From the NCBI GenBank assembly GCA_009840525.1, contig VXNP01000004.1, positions 1-40,742 of the forward strand: a stretch of DNA of 40,742 bases, written 5' to 3'. The notes under the pieces are model-generated. The model saw only the letters and a list, made by a program, of their open reading frames with translations. It was not told the origin of the DNA and searched no databases. The DNA comes from Gammaproteobacteria bacterium (GTDB taxonomy: Bacteria; Gemmatimonadota; Gemmatimonadetes; Longimicrobiales; Gaopeijiaceae). Below are positions 1 to 7,133 of this stretch, piece after piece (position 1 is the first letter of the stretch; each line of letters begins with the position of its first letter). The translations under genes and the position numbers were made by a program.

Positions 1-1188
1 GGTGGGGTGGAGGGTCCTGCCGACGCGGAGGTCGTGGAGGCGCGCGGGCTGGTGGTCGCGCCCGGACTCATCGACGTGCATGTGCACCTGCGCGAGCCGG
101 GCGGGGAGCACAAGGAAACCATCGCGACCGGCGCGCGCGCCGCGGCCGCGGGGGGCTTCACCTCCGTGTGCGCCATGCCCAACACCAGCCCGCCCATCGA
201 CGATCCCGCCTCGGTGGGCTTCGTGGTGGCGGAAGGGCGGCGGGCGGGAGGCGCGCGCGTCTACCCGCTGGGGGCCATCTCCGTCCGCCAGGAAGGGAAG
301 AGGCTGGCGGAGATCGGCGAGATGGTGGCGGCGGGCGCGGTCGGCATCACCGACGACGGCCATCCGGTCATGGACTCAGGGCTGATGCGGCTCGCGCTCG
401 AGTACGCCCTGCCGTTCGGCATTCCGGTCGCCGACCACCCCGAGGACCTGGGTCTCTCACGCGACGGCAGCATGAACGAGGGGCTGGTGTCCGCCCGCCT
501 CGGCCTGGTGGGCAAGCCCAACGCCTCGGAGGACATCCACATCGTGCGCGACCTGCTGCTGGCCGAACTCACGGGCGGCCGCATCCACCTCCAGCACGTC
601 TCCACGGCGTGGGGGGTGGAAGCGATCCGGCAGGCGAAGGCGCGCGGGGTGCGCGCGACCGCGGAAGCGTCCCCTCACCACCTCATCCTCACCGAGGCGG
701 CGGTGGAGGGGTACCGCACCGACGCCAAGATGAACCCGCCGCTCCGCACCGACGCCGACGTGGCCGCCGTGCGCGCGGGCCTCGCCGACGGCACCCTGGA
801 CGTGATCGCGACCGACCACGCCCCCCACCACTACGACGAGAAGGAGTCCGCCTTCGACGACGCGCCCTTCGGCATCGTGGGGCTGGAGACCGCGGTCGGG
901 CTCGTGCTCACCCACATCGTCGGCGAGGGCGTCATCGACCTGCCCACCGCCATAGAGCGCATGAGTTCGTCACCCGCCCGCGCCTTCAACCTGCCGGGCG
1001 GAACCCTGGCCCCGGGGAGCGTGGCCGACGTGACCCTCATCGATCCCGCCCGCACCTGGGCCGTGGAGCCGGCGCGCTTCCTTTCCAAGAGCCGCAACAC
1101 GCCGTTTGCCGATTTCAAGTTGACCGGCAAGGCGGTGATGACCGTCGTCGGCGGGGGGATCGTCTGGAGCGAGGAGGCTAACGGGTAG
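1..1188 (+). CDS. pyrC: Dihydroorotase, class I (5' end cut off by contig edge)
   Basis: Dihydroorotase closes N-carbamoyl-aspartate to dihydroorotate, the third step of de novo pyrimidine synthesis, in the cytoplasm. The frame is open from the first base. A GTG at 7 could start it, but family members begin roughly 40 residues earlier, so the true start is probably outside the window. Seen: the metal-binding HVHLREPG motif near bases 79-99, an ITDDG segment supplying the Asp typical of class I enzymes, EASPHH, and the late TDHAPH metal/catalytic motif near 811-828. The C-terminal amidohydrolase strand region (PGSVADVTLID) is intact. The stop TAG (1186-1188) overlaps the end of the converging PQQ dehydrogenase gene by 11 bases. 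pyrB may lie upstream, off the contig; this is inference. Confidence 0.94.
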   Translation, partial: GGVEGPADAEVVEARGLVVAPGLIDVHVHLREPGGEHKETIATGARAAAAGGFTSVCAMPNTSPPIDDPASVGFVVAEGRRAGGARVYPLGAISVRQEGKRLAEIGEMVAAGAVGITDDGHPVMDSGLMRLALEYALPFGIPVADHPEDLGLSRDGSMNEGLVSARLGLVGKPNASEDIHIVRDLLLAELTGGRIHLQHVSTAWGVEAIRQAKARGVRATAEASPHHLILTEAAVEGYRTDAKMNPPLRTDADVAAVRAGLADGTLDVIATDHAPHHYDEKESAFDDAPFGIVGLETAVGLVLTHIVGEGVIDLPTAIERMSSSPARAFNLPGGTLAPGSVADVTLIDPARTWAVEPARFLSKSRNTPFADFKLTGKAVMTVVGGGIVWSEEANG

Positions 1189-2902
1189 GCCCTTCCGGCA
1201 GCGCGAACGCCCGGATCCGCGGGAGGACCCTCCCGCTCGCCTGCCCGGAACCGATCACCACGTACTGACGCCCGCCTGCGGAGTAGGTCACCGGAGAGCC
1301 GGGACGCCCGTCCAGTTCCGTCGCCCAGAGCTCCCGCCCGTTGCGCGCGTCGAGCGCGACCAGCCGCGATCCTGTGCCCCAGAACACCAGGCCGCCGCCG
1401 GTGGACAGCGTTCCGCCGTGTCCTCCCTCCGCCGGCACGCGCCAGACCTCCCGGTTTTCGGCGGGATCCCAGGCCAGAAGCAGGTTCGAGGGGCCCTTGA
1501 GCGGCGGCCGCTCGGGACGGGGCCCGGCGTCGTCGCCGCGCACGGTGCCGGTGTTCCAGACGCCTGCGGTGTACTCGAAGCCCTCCTCCCTCTCGAAGAA
1601 GGAGATGTTGTTCCTGCCGGGGAGATAGACGAGGCCGGTCTCCGGATTCCACGACATGGGATGCCAGTTGTGCGCGCCGCCGGGGCTGGGCGACAGCCAG
1701 AGCGCGCCCGTCTTCCCGTAGCGCGCCCCCGGCGTCTCCACCGGGCGACCCGTCTCCGGGTCGACGTGGGTGGCCCAGGTGAGGTCGTCGGCGAAGGCTT
1801 CGGCGGAGATGAACTCGCCGGTATGGCGGTCGATGACGTAGAAGAAGCCGTTCTTGGGCGCCTGGACGATGACCTCGCGCTCGCGCCCGTCGATGGTGAG
1901 GTCCAGCAGCATGAGCGGCTGGGTGGCGGTGTAGTCCCAGTCGTCGCCGGGAGTGGTCTGGTAGTGCCAGCGCAGAGCGCCGTCCGCGGGGTCCAGGGCC
2001 AGAATCGAGGAGAGGTAGAGGTTGTCGCCGCCGCCGGGGCTGCGGTTGTCGCGGCTCCAGGGCGATCCGTTGCCCGTGCCGATGTACAGGAGGCCGGCCT
2101 CGGGGTCGGCGGCCATCCCGTCCCACACGGTGCCGCCGCCTCCGACGATCCACCACTCGCCCGTCCAGGTCTCGGCCGCGGCCCGCATGGCGTCGCTCTC
2201 GAACCCGAGCGCCGGGTTGCCGGGGACCGTGTAGGTCCGCCACAGCTGCTCCCCCGTGTCGGCATCGTAGGCGGTGACGTAGCCGCGCACCCCGTACTCG
2301 GCGCCGGCGTTGCCGATGACCACGATGTCGCCCATGACCCGGGGCGCGCCCGTTACGGAATAGTCGGACCCGGGAGGGGTGGTCTGCGTCGACCACGCCA
2401 GCGATCCGTCCGCCTGGTTGAGCGCAACCAGCCGCCCGTCCAGGAGCCCCGAGATGACCTTGTCGCCGTGGAGCGCGGCCCCCCGGTTGACGTCGCCGCA
2501 ACAAGTGCGCGGGCCGCCGCGGTCCTCAGTCGGAATGCCGGGGTCCCAGCGCCAGATCTCCGCGCCGGTGGCGGCATCGAGGGCGAAGACCACGCTGAAC
2601 GGGCCCGTCGCGTAGAGGACGCCGTCGGCGATCAGAGGCGTGGCTTCGATCCGGGCGCCGGCCTTGGGAATCTCCCAGCTCCACGCGACCTCCAGCCCGG
2701 CAACGTTGCCGGCATCGATCTGGTCGAGCGAGCTGAAGTAGGTCTCGGCCGGGTTGCCTCCGTGGTGCCGCCACTCCTGCTGGGCGGCCGCGGAGGTTGC
2801 GAACAGGAAGCCGAAGAAGACAGCGATGACCTGCGAGCAGCCGCGGGCAGCGGCGGGAGGAATGCGTGCGCCGCGGTCCCGCGCGGTGGGCGAGGTCGTC
2901 AT
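1178..2902 (-). CDS. PQQ-dependent alcohol dehydrogenase-like quinoprotein, secreted
   Basis: 574-residue periplasmic eight-bladed propeller quinoprotein that would oxidise an alcohol or sugar and pass electrons to a cytochrome c. The N-terminus carries a Sec signal ending near ATSAAAQQ. Seen: repeated propeller W-motifs (ALDAATGAEIWRW, AYDADTGEQLWRT, ALDARNGRELWAT); a vicinal TCCGDVNRG, the disulfide over PQQ typical of quinoprotein alcohol dehydrogenases; the metal ligands Glu in GAEYGVRG and Asn in IGTGNGSPW; and the catalytic Asp323 in DDWDYT. The residue two after the catalytic Asp is Thr325, not the Asp of lanthanide enzymes, so a calcium enzyme is inferred. No C-terminal cytochrome domain is present. 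A GGAG lies about 8 bases before the ATG. The substrate cannot be read from sequence. It stands alone, 247 bases downstream of rpsT. Confidence 0.9.
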   Translation of the reverse strand: MTTSPTARDRGARIPPAAARGCSQVIAVFFGFLFATSAAAQQEWRHHGGNPAETYFSSLDQIDAGNVAGLEVAWSWEIPKAGARIEATPLIADGVLYATGPFSVVFALDAATGAEIWRWDPGIPTEDRGGPRTCCGDVNRGAALHGDKVISGLLDGRLVALNQADGSLAWSTQTTPPGSDYSVTGAPRVMGDIVVIGNAGAEYGVRGYVTAYDADTGEQLWRTYTVPGNPALGFESDAMRAAAETWTGEWWIVGGGGTVWDGMAADPEAGLLYIGTGNGSPWSRDNRSPGGGDNLYLSSILALDPADGALRWHYQTTPGDDWDYTATQPLMLLDLTIDGREREVIVQAPKNGFFYVIDRHTGEFISAEAFADDLTWATHVDPETGRPVETPGARYGKTGALWLSPSPGGAHNWHPMSWNPETGLVYLPGRNNISFFEREEGFEYTAGVWNTGTVRGDDAGPRPERPPLKGPSNLLLAWDPAENREVWRVPAEGGHGGTLSTGGGLVFWGTGSRLVALDARNGRELWATELDGRPGSPVTYSAGGRQYVVIGSGQASGRVLPRIRAFALPEGPTR

Positions 2903-3149
2903 GGGTGCGCTCCGGGCCGGATCGGCGACATGGGTAGCCGGAGGCGTGGTGCGGCCGCCATCGCCGACAACAAGTCCACGGGAAAGCTTGGGACGCGGAG
3001 GCGATGGGGCAAGAAACCCGGCGCGGGCGGGCTCCGACGCAACGTCAGTCTGTCCCGGGGGCAGCCAGGCATGAAACGAGTGGCGAGCGCCGCCCGCGTT
3101 GAGAACCGGGCGACCTCGCGGCCGAAGCCAGTCAGCCCGGGGGCCTACC

Positions 3150-3404
3150 TCAACCCAGGGAGTTCACCCGACGCGCCAGCGCGCTCTTCGTGCGGGCGAC
3201 GGCGTTCGGGTGCAGCAGGCGGGAAGTTGCGGCGCGATCCAGCAGGACCTGGGCCTCGCGAAACCGGGCCTGGGCGGTCTCGGCGTCGGTGGCTTCGCGC
3301 ACCTTCTTGAGCGCCGTGCGCAGACGGGAACGCTTTGCGCGGTTGCGCGCATTCTGCTCCCGGCTCTTGTTCATGCGCTTTATCGCGCTCTTGACGTTCG
3401 GCAT
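3150..3404 (-). CDS. rpsT: 30S ribosomal protein S20
   Basis: 84-residue basic protein that binds 16S rRNA early in small-subunit assembly. The N-terminus MPNVKSAIKRMNKSREQNARN is the family signature, and the length is normal. Basic helical repeats continue to the end (PNAVARTKSALARRVN). A purine-rich GGGGAA lies six bases before the ATG. It is transcribed divergently from the M50 protease gene across 114 bases, which must hold both promoters. The 247 bases downstream, up to the PQQ dehydrogenase start, show no gene or clear terminator. Confidence 0.97.
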   Translation of the reverse strand: MPNVKSAIKRMNKSREQNARNRAKRSRLRTALKKVREATDAETAQARFREAQVLLDRAATSRLLHPNAVARTKSALARRVNSLG

Positions 3405-3491
3405 CCTGTTCCCCGGATCGTACGGTCCTTCTTCTGCAAGCTGCGGAGGATACCCAATTGCGCCTTGCGAATCAACCGGGTAGCGGTCGGG

Positions 3492-3518
3492 TGCACCCGC
3501 GGGTAGCTTCCGGGTGCA
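3492..3518. repeat. Inverted repeat abutting the M50 protease start codon
   Basis: TGCACCCG at 3492-3499 pairs perfectly with CGGGTGCA at 3511-3518, leaving an 11-base loop. The second arm ends exactly at the ATG of the next gene, and no Shine-Dalgarno sequence is visible there. It could be a hairpin that limits translation or a dimeric operator in the rpsT/M50 divergent promoter region. Function is inference. Confidence 0.4.
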
Positions 3519-4178
3519 ATGGACATTCTCCTGCTGATTCCCGTCCTGCTCCTATCCATCATCGTCCACGAAGTCGCGCACGCCTGGGTCGCGCTGCGCG
3601 AGGGCGACGACACCGCCTACACGCTCGGGCGCATAACTCTCAACCCGCTCCCGCACATCGATCTCATCGGGTCGATCCTGGTGCCGCTCGGCCTCTACTT
3701 CATGAACGCCGGGTTCCTCTTCGGCTGGGCGAAGCCGGTGCCCGTCAACCCCCGCAAGTATCACAACTACCGGGGCGGCGACATCCGCGTATCGCTGGCC
3801 GGCATCGCCGCCAACCTGATCCTGGCGGCCGGGTTCACCCTGCTCGCCGCCCTGCTTGTGAAGACCGCTCAGGTGAGCGGCGGGGCACTGGCCGGGCCGA
3901 TGGATGTGGCGGTGCGCATCGCGGAGTTGGGCATCCTGATCAATCTCGTGCTCGCGTTCTTCAACCTGGTCCCCATCCCGCCCCTCGACGGATCTCACGT
4001 CCTCTACCACCTGCTGCCCACGCGCCTCGGCGTCGCGTACCGTCGTCTGGGACGCTACGGGATGCTCATCCTGCTCGCCGTGTTCTTCCTGTTCCCGGGT
4101 CCGTTCTTCTCCATCGTCCTGGCACCGGTTCGTTTCTTCATGGGAGCGGCCCAGGACTTCATCGACCTGTGGCTCTGA
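3519..4178 (+). CDS. Site-2 protease family (M50) membrane metalloprotease
   Basis: 219-residue integral membrane zinc protease of the short M50 class without a PDZ domain. Seen: HEVAH (H17, E18, H21) in the first transmembrane segment and the third zinc ligand Asp157 in PPLDGS inside a later hydrophobic helix, both in the family's expected places. The remaining sequence is mostly hydrophobic, with about five to six membrane segments. Short M50 proteins next to scpAB are widespread in bacteria. Their substrates are mostly unknown; cleavage of membrane-anchored regulators is the general family role. It is the first gene of the scpA-scpB-rluB operon, and its stop overlaps the proposed scpA start. 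Confidence 0.93.
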   Translation: MDILLLIPVLLLSIIVHEVAHAWVALREGDDTAYTLGRITLNPLPHIDLIGSILVPLGLYFMNAGFLFGWAKPVPVNPRKYHNYRGGDIRVSLAGIAANLILAAGFTLLAALLVKTAQVSGGALAGPMDVAVRIAELGILINLVLAFFNLVPIPPLDGSHVLYHLLPTRLGVAYRRLGRYGMLILLAVFFLFPGPFFSIVLAPVRFFMGAAQDFIDLWL

Positions 4179-4951
4179 CGCCCTTCGACGTCGCCGCGGG
4201 AGAGCGCCGGGAGCTGTTCGTGGTCGCGCTGGAGCGCTTCCAGGGGCCGCTGGACCTGCTGCTGCACCTCATCCGGCAGCAGGACATCGACATCTTCGAC
4301 ATCCCCGTCGCCACCATCACCGACCAGTTCCTCAAGGTCGTGGGCGGGATCGGGGCGGAGGAACTCGAGGGCGCCGGCGAGTTCGTCGAGATGGCCGCAA
4401 TCCTCATCGGCATCAAGGCGCGCATGCTGCTTCCGCACCGCAGGGAGGAGGAGGACGAGGATCCCCGGGCCGAGCTGGTCCGGCGCCTGCTGGAGTACGA
4501 GCAGGTCCGCGAGATCTCGTCCCGGCTGGAGATCATGGAGGCGCGCAGGATGCGCCGTTGGGCCAAGGGCTACGTGCCGCCGCGTCCGCGCCCCGCGCCC
4601 CGTGACACGCCGCTGGACACGACCTGGGACGAGGTATGGGAAGCCGCGCTCGCAGTCGAGCTTCCGCGGCCCCATGTCCCCCCCCGCGTAGAAACCCGCC
4701 TGGTGTCGATGGAGGAGAAGATCGCCCTGATCCGCGATCGGCTGCGTACTGTCGGGCGCATCGAGTTCTCCCGCCTGATCGGTTCCTGGCGCGCGCGCAT
4801 GCACGGGGTCATGACGCTGCTGGCCGGGCTCGAGCTCGCCCGCCGCCGACAGGTGCGCCTGCGCCAGACCCGGCCCTTTGCCGAGCTCTGGCTCTATCGG
4901 CGGGCTGCCTCGGCGGTGGAATCCGAGAACGCCGGCGGGGAAGCCGCGTGA
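4169..4951 (+). CDS. scpA: Segregation and condensation protein A
   Basis: Kleisin subunit that bridges the SMC heads and binds ScpB in the bacterial condensin complex, compacting and segregating chromosomes. Seen: the ScpA N-terminal signature FQGPLDLLLHLIRQQDIDI with DIPVATITDQFL just after it, a middle acidic linker (EEEDEDPRAELV), and a C-terminal winged-helix part ending in FAELWLYRR. The frame is open far upstream, but homology begins only here. I chose GTG at 4169, which overlaps the M50 stop by ten bases and gives 260 residues, the normal length. A CTG at 4175 is an alternative. It is followed by scpB with a GTGA overlap. Confidence 0.91.
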   Translation: MALTPFDVAAGERRELFVVALERFQGPLDLLLHLIRQQDIDIFDIPVATITDQFLKVVGGIGAEELEGAGEFVEMAAILIGIKARMLLPHRREEEDEDPRAELVRRLLEYEQVREISSRLEIMEARRMRRWAKGYVPPRPRPAPRDTPLDTTWDEVWEAALAVELPRPHVPPRVETRLVSMEEKIALIRDRLRTVGRIEFSRLIGSWRARMHGVMTLLAGLELARRRQVRLRQTRPFAELWLYRRAASAVESENAGGEAA

Positions 4952-5520
4952 ACCCGGCGCAGGTGGTCGAGGCGATCCTGTTCTCGAGCGATGCCCCGCT
5001 GACCGCGGAGGAGATCGCGCGCGCGGGCGAGAGCCTCGACGAAGACGTGGTCGCCGAGGCCATCGCGGCGCTCGGGCGCGAGTACAACGATGGCGAACGG
5101 GCCTTCCAACTGGTGGAGATCGCCGGCGGGCATCAGTTGCTGACCCGTCCGGAGTTCGCGCCCTACCTGGAGCGATTCGAGACGGTGCCGCGGCCGGCAC
5201 GCCTGTCCAGACCGGCGCTGGAGACGCTCGCCATCGTCGCCTACCGCCAGCCCGTGGGCCGCATCGAGATGGAGTACATCCGCGGAGTGAACTGCGCGGG
5301 CGTGATTCGCACCCTCGTCGACCGCGACCTGATCGAAGTCACCGGACGCGGAGAAGGGATCGGCAGACCGCTTCTCTACGGGACCACCGGTCACTTTCTC
5401 GAACACTTCGGCCTGCAGTCGCTCGACGAGCTGCCGCGACCGGCGGAACTCCCGGTCGTGCTCCGGGAGCCGGGGCCGCTCGAGGTCGAGCCGGCAGAGG
5501 AGCAGCCGGCCGCCGAGTGA
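4948..5520 (+). CDS. scpB: Segregation and condensation protein B
   Basis: 190-residue partner of ScpA in the SMC condensin complex. It has two winged-helix domains: the first begins VVEAILFSSDAPLT and the second covers the conserved ALETLAIVAYRQPVGR and EYIRGVN segments, followed by the family's RGEGIGRPLLYGTT and a TGHFLEHFGL turn. The tail is acidic (EVEPAEEQPAAE). The GTG start shares four bases with the scpA stop and its own stop shares four with the next gene, so translational coupling along the operon is likely. Confidence 0.94.
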   Translation: MNPAQVVEAILFSSDAPLTAEEIARAGESLDEDVVAEAIAALGREYNDGERAFQLVEIAGGHQLLTRPEFAPYLERFETVPRPARLSRPALETLAIVAYRQPVGRIEMEYIRGVNCAGVIRTLVDRDLIEVTGRGEGIGRPLLYGTTGHFLEHFGLQSLDELPRPAELPVVLREPGPLEVEPAEEQPAAE

Positions 5521-6278
5521 CCGGGGCAGCGGACGCCGTCACCGGGCCGGATCGAGGCGAGCGGCTGCAGAAGTTCATCGCCCGGGCGGGCGTCGCCTCC
5601 CGCCGCCGGGCCGAAGCGCTGATCGTTTCGGGACGGGTGCGGGTGAACGGCCGGACGGCGACCGTGCTCGGAACGCGCGTGCGCCCCGAAGTCGACGAAG
5701 TGGTCGTGGACGGTGTCCGCGTGCGGCCGGGACCGGTCCGCTGGGTGATGCTGAACAAGCCGGCGGGATTCCTCACCACGCGCCGCGACGACCGGGGGCG
5801 CGACACCGTCTACGACCTGCTTCCCGAATCACTGCGCGGGCTCGTTCATGTGGGCCGGCTGGACCAGGCCACCGAGGGGTTGCTGCTGTTCACCAACGAC
5901 GGGGAAGTGGCGCATCTGCTCGCGCATCCCCGATACGGGGTGGAGCGCCAATACCGGGCGCGGGTCGCCGGAACTCCCTCGGCCGCCGTTCTCAGACGCC
6001 TGGTGTCCGGGGTGAGGCTGGAGGACGGCGTGGCGCGGGCGAGGCGCGCCCGCTTGCTGACGCGCGATCCGCCGTGCGCCGTCCTCGAACTGGTCCTGAC
6101 GGAAGGGCGCAAGCGGGAGGTGCGGCGGATGTGCCGGGCGGTCGGCCACCCGGTGCGGCAGCTCGAGCGCGTGCGCTTCGGTCCCATCCGGCTGCGGGGC
6201 CTCGCCCGCGGGGAGTGGCGGGAGTTGGGAAAGGCGGAGATGGCGGCCCTGGAGAAGCTGCGCGCCTCCGGCTCCTAG
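5517..6278 (+). CDS. rluB: 23S rRNA pseudouridine synthase, RluB/RsuA family
   Basis: Converts uridine to pseudouridine in rRNA. The 253-residue protein starts at a GTG sharing GTGA with the scpB stop. Seen: an S4 RNA-binding domain at about residues 14-60 (LQKFIARAGVASRRRAE, then VRVNGR), followed by the RsuA/RluB catalytic domain with the catalytic Asp116 in GRLDQATEGLLLFTNDG and the family tail EGRKREVRRMCRAVGHPV. An rluB gene immediately after scpB is a common bacterial arrangement, which favours RluB over RsuA or RluE; exact site specificity is inferred from that context. Confidence 0.91.
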   Translation: MTGAADAVTGPDRGERLQKFIARAGVASRRRAEALIVSGRVRVNGRTATVLGTRVRPEVDEVVVDGVRVRPGPVRWVMLNKPAGFLTTRRDDRGRDTVYDLLPESLRGLVHVGRLDQATEGLLLFTNDGEVAHLLAHPRYGVERQYRARVAGTPSAAVLRRLVSGVRLEDGVARARRARLLTRDPPCAVLELVLTEGRKREVRRMCRAVGHPVRQLERVRFGPIRLRGLARGEWRELGKAEMAALEKLRASGS

Positions 6279-6366
6279 CCGTCAGCCGCGCCTCGCCCGA
6301 CCTCCGGACTCGCTTTGGACGGACGTCGGCCCGCGCGCTCCGAGCCCGCGCCCCGCTGCGCCCGCG

Positions 6367-7029
6367 CTACCAGCCTTCCGCTCCCATCAACGGCACGAAC
6401 GCGCACTCCATCAGCCGTTCGGTGGTCGTCCCGGCGGGCGTTCGCCGGATGCGCACCAGTTGCTGAATCCGACGCGATCCGACCGGAATGACCATGCACC
6501 CGCCGTCCGGGCGGAGTTGTTCTTCCAGCGAAGGCGGGGCCGCCGGCGCAGCGGCCGTGACCAGGATCGCGTCGAAGGGTGCCTTCTCCGCCCACCCCAG
6601 CGTGCCGTCACCGACGCGCACGTGCACGTTTTCGTATCCTGCGTCCCGCAGGAGCCCGCGCGCCCCTGCCGCCATCCCGGGCAGGCGCTCGATGGTAAAG
6701 ACCTCCCCGGCGAGACGCGCGAGAATCGCCGTCTGATAGCCGCTGCCGGTCCCGATTTCGAGCACGCGCTGCCCGGGCGAGAGCTCCAGAGCCTCTGTCA
6801 TCGCGGCCACCATGTAGGGCTGGGACATGGTCTGCCCACCCGTCAACGGAAGGGCGCGGTCCTGGTAGGCCACCGCGCGGTGCTCCCGGGGCAGGAAGTG
6901 CTCGCGCGGAACCTCGCCCATGGCCGCGAGCACTTCCTCATCCCGGATGTTCCTGCGCCGCAACTGCCTCGCAACCATCCTGGCCCGCCGACCGGCGAAC
7001 CGTTCCGGCTTGGTCTTCCGTGAGAACAT
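6367..7029 (-). CDS. pcm: Protein-L-isoaspartate O-methyltransferase
   Basis: Methylates isoaspartyl residues in damaged proteins with SAM, starting their repair. 220 residues, normal length. Seen: the substrate-binding TGGQTMSQPYMVA near residues 63-75, SAM motif I VLEIGTGSGYQTAILA near 92-107, the acidic motif FTIERLPG, VRVGDGTLGW, and the later FDAILVTAAAP. It converges with rluB across an 88-base gap in which I see nothing clear, and its start is followed upstream by the DUF5916 gene on the same strand, 104 bases away. Confidence 0.95.
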   Translation of the reverse strand: MFSRKTKPERFAGRRARMVARQLRRRNIRDEEVLAAMGEVPREHFLPREHRAVAYQDRALPLTGGQTMSQPYMVAAMTEALELSPGQRVLEIGTGSGYQTAILARLAGEVFTIERLPGMAAGARGLLRDAGYENVHVRVGDGTLGWAEKAPFDAILVTAAAPAAPPSLEEQLRPDGGCMVIPVGSRRIQQLVRIRRTPAGTTTERLMECAFVPLMGAEGW

Positions 7030-7133
7030 GCCCGCCGGATCCTGCTCGAGTTCCCGATGGAGGCCCAGCGCCGACCTCCCCGCCGGGCTGCCGGCAACGC
7101 GGCCGCGAGTCCACCTCCTTCGCGGCCGCCCCG

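Noticed and set aside
1178-2902. XoxF-type lanthanide methanol dehydrogenase
   Set aside because: The position two after the catalytic Asp is Thr, not Asp, and no cytochrome cL or xoxJ neighbour is present.
1418-3310. A 630-codon open frame opposite the first PQQ gene and rpsT
   Set aside because: High-GC antisense shadow: low-complexity Arg/Gly/Ala translation, no motif, and both genes under it are clear.
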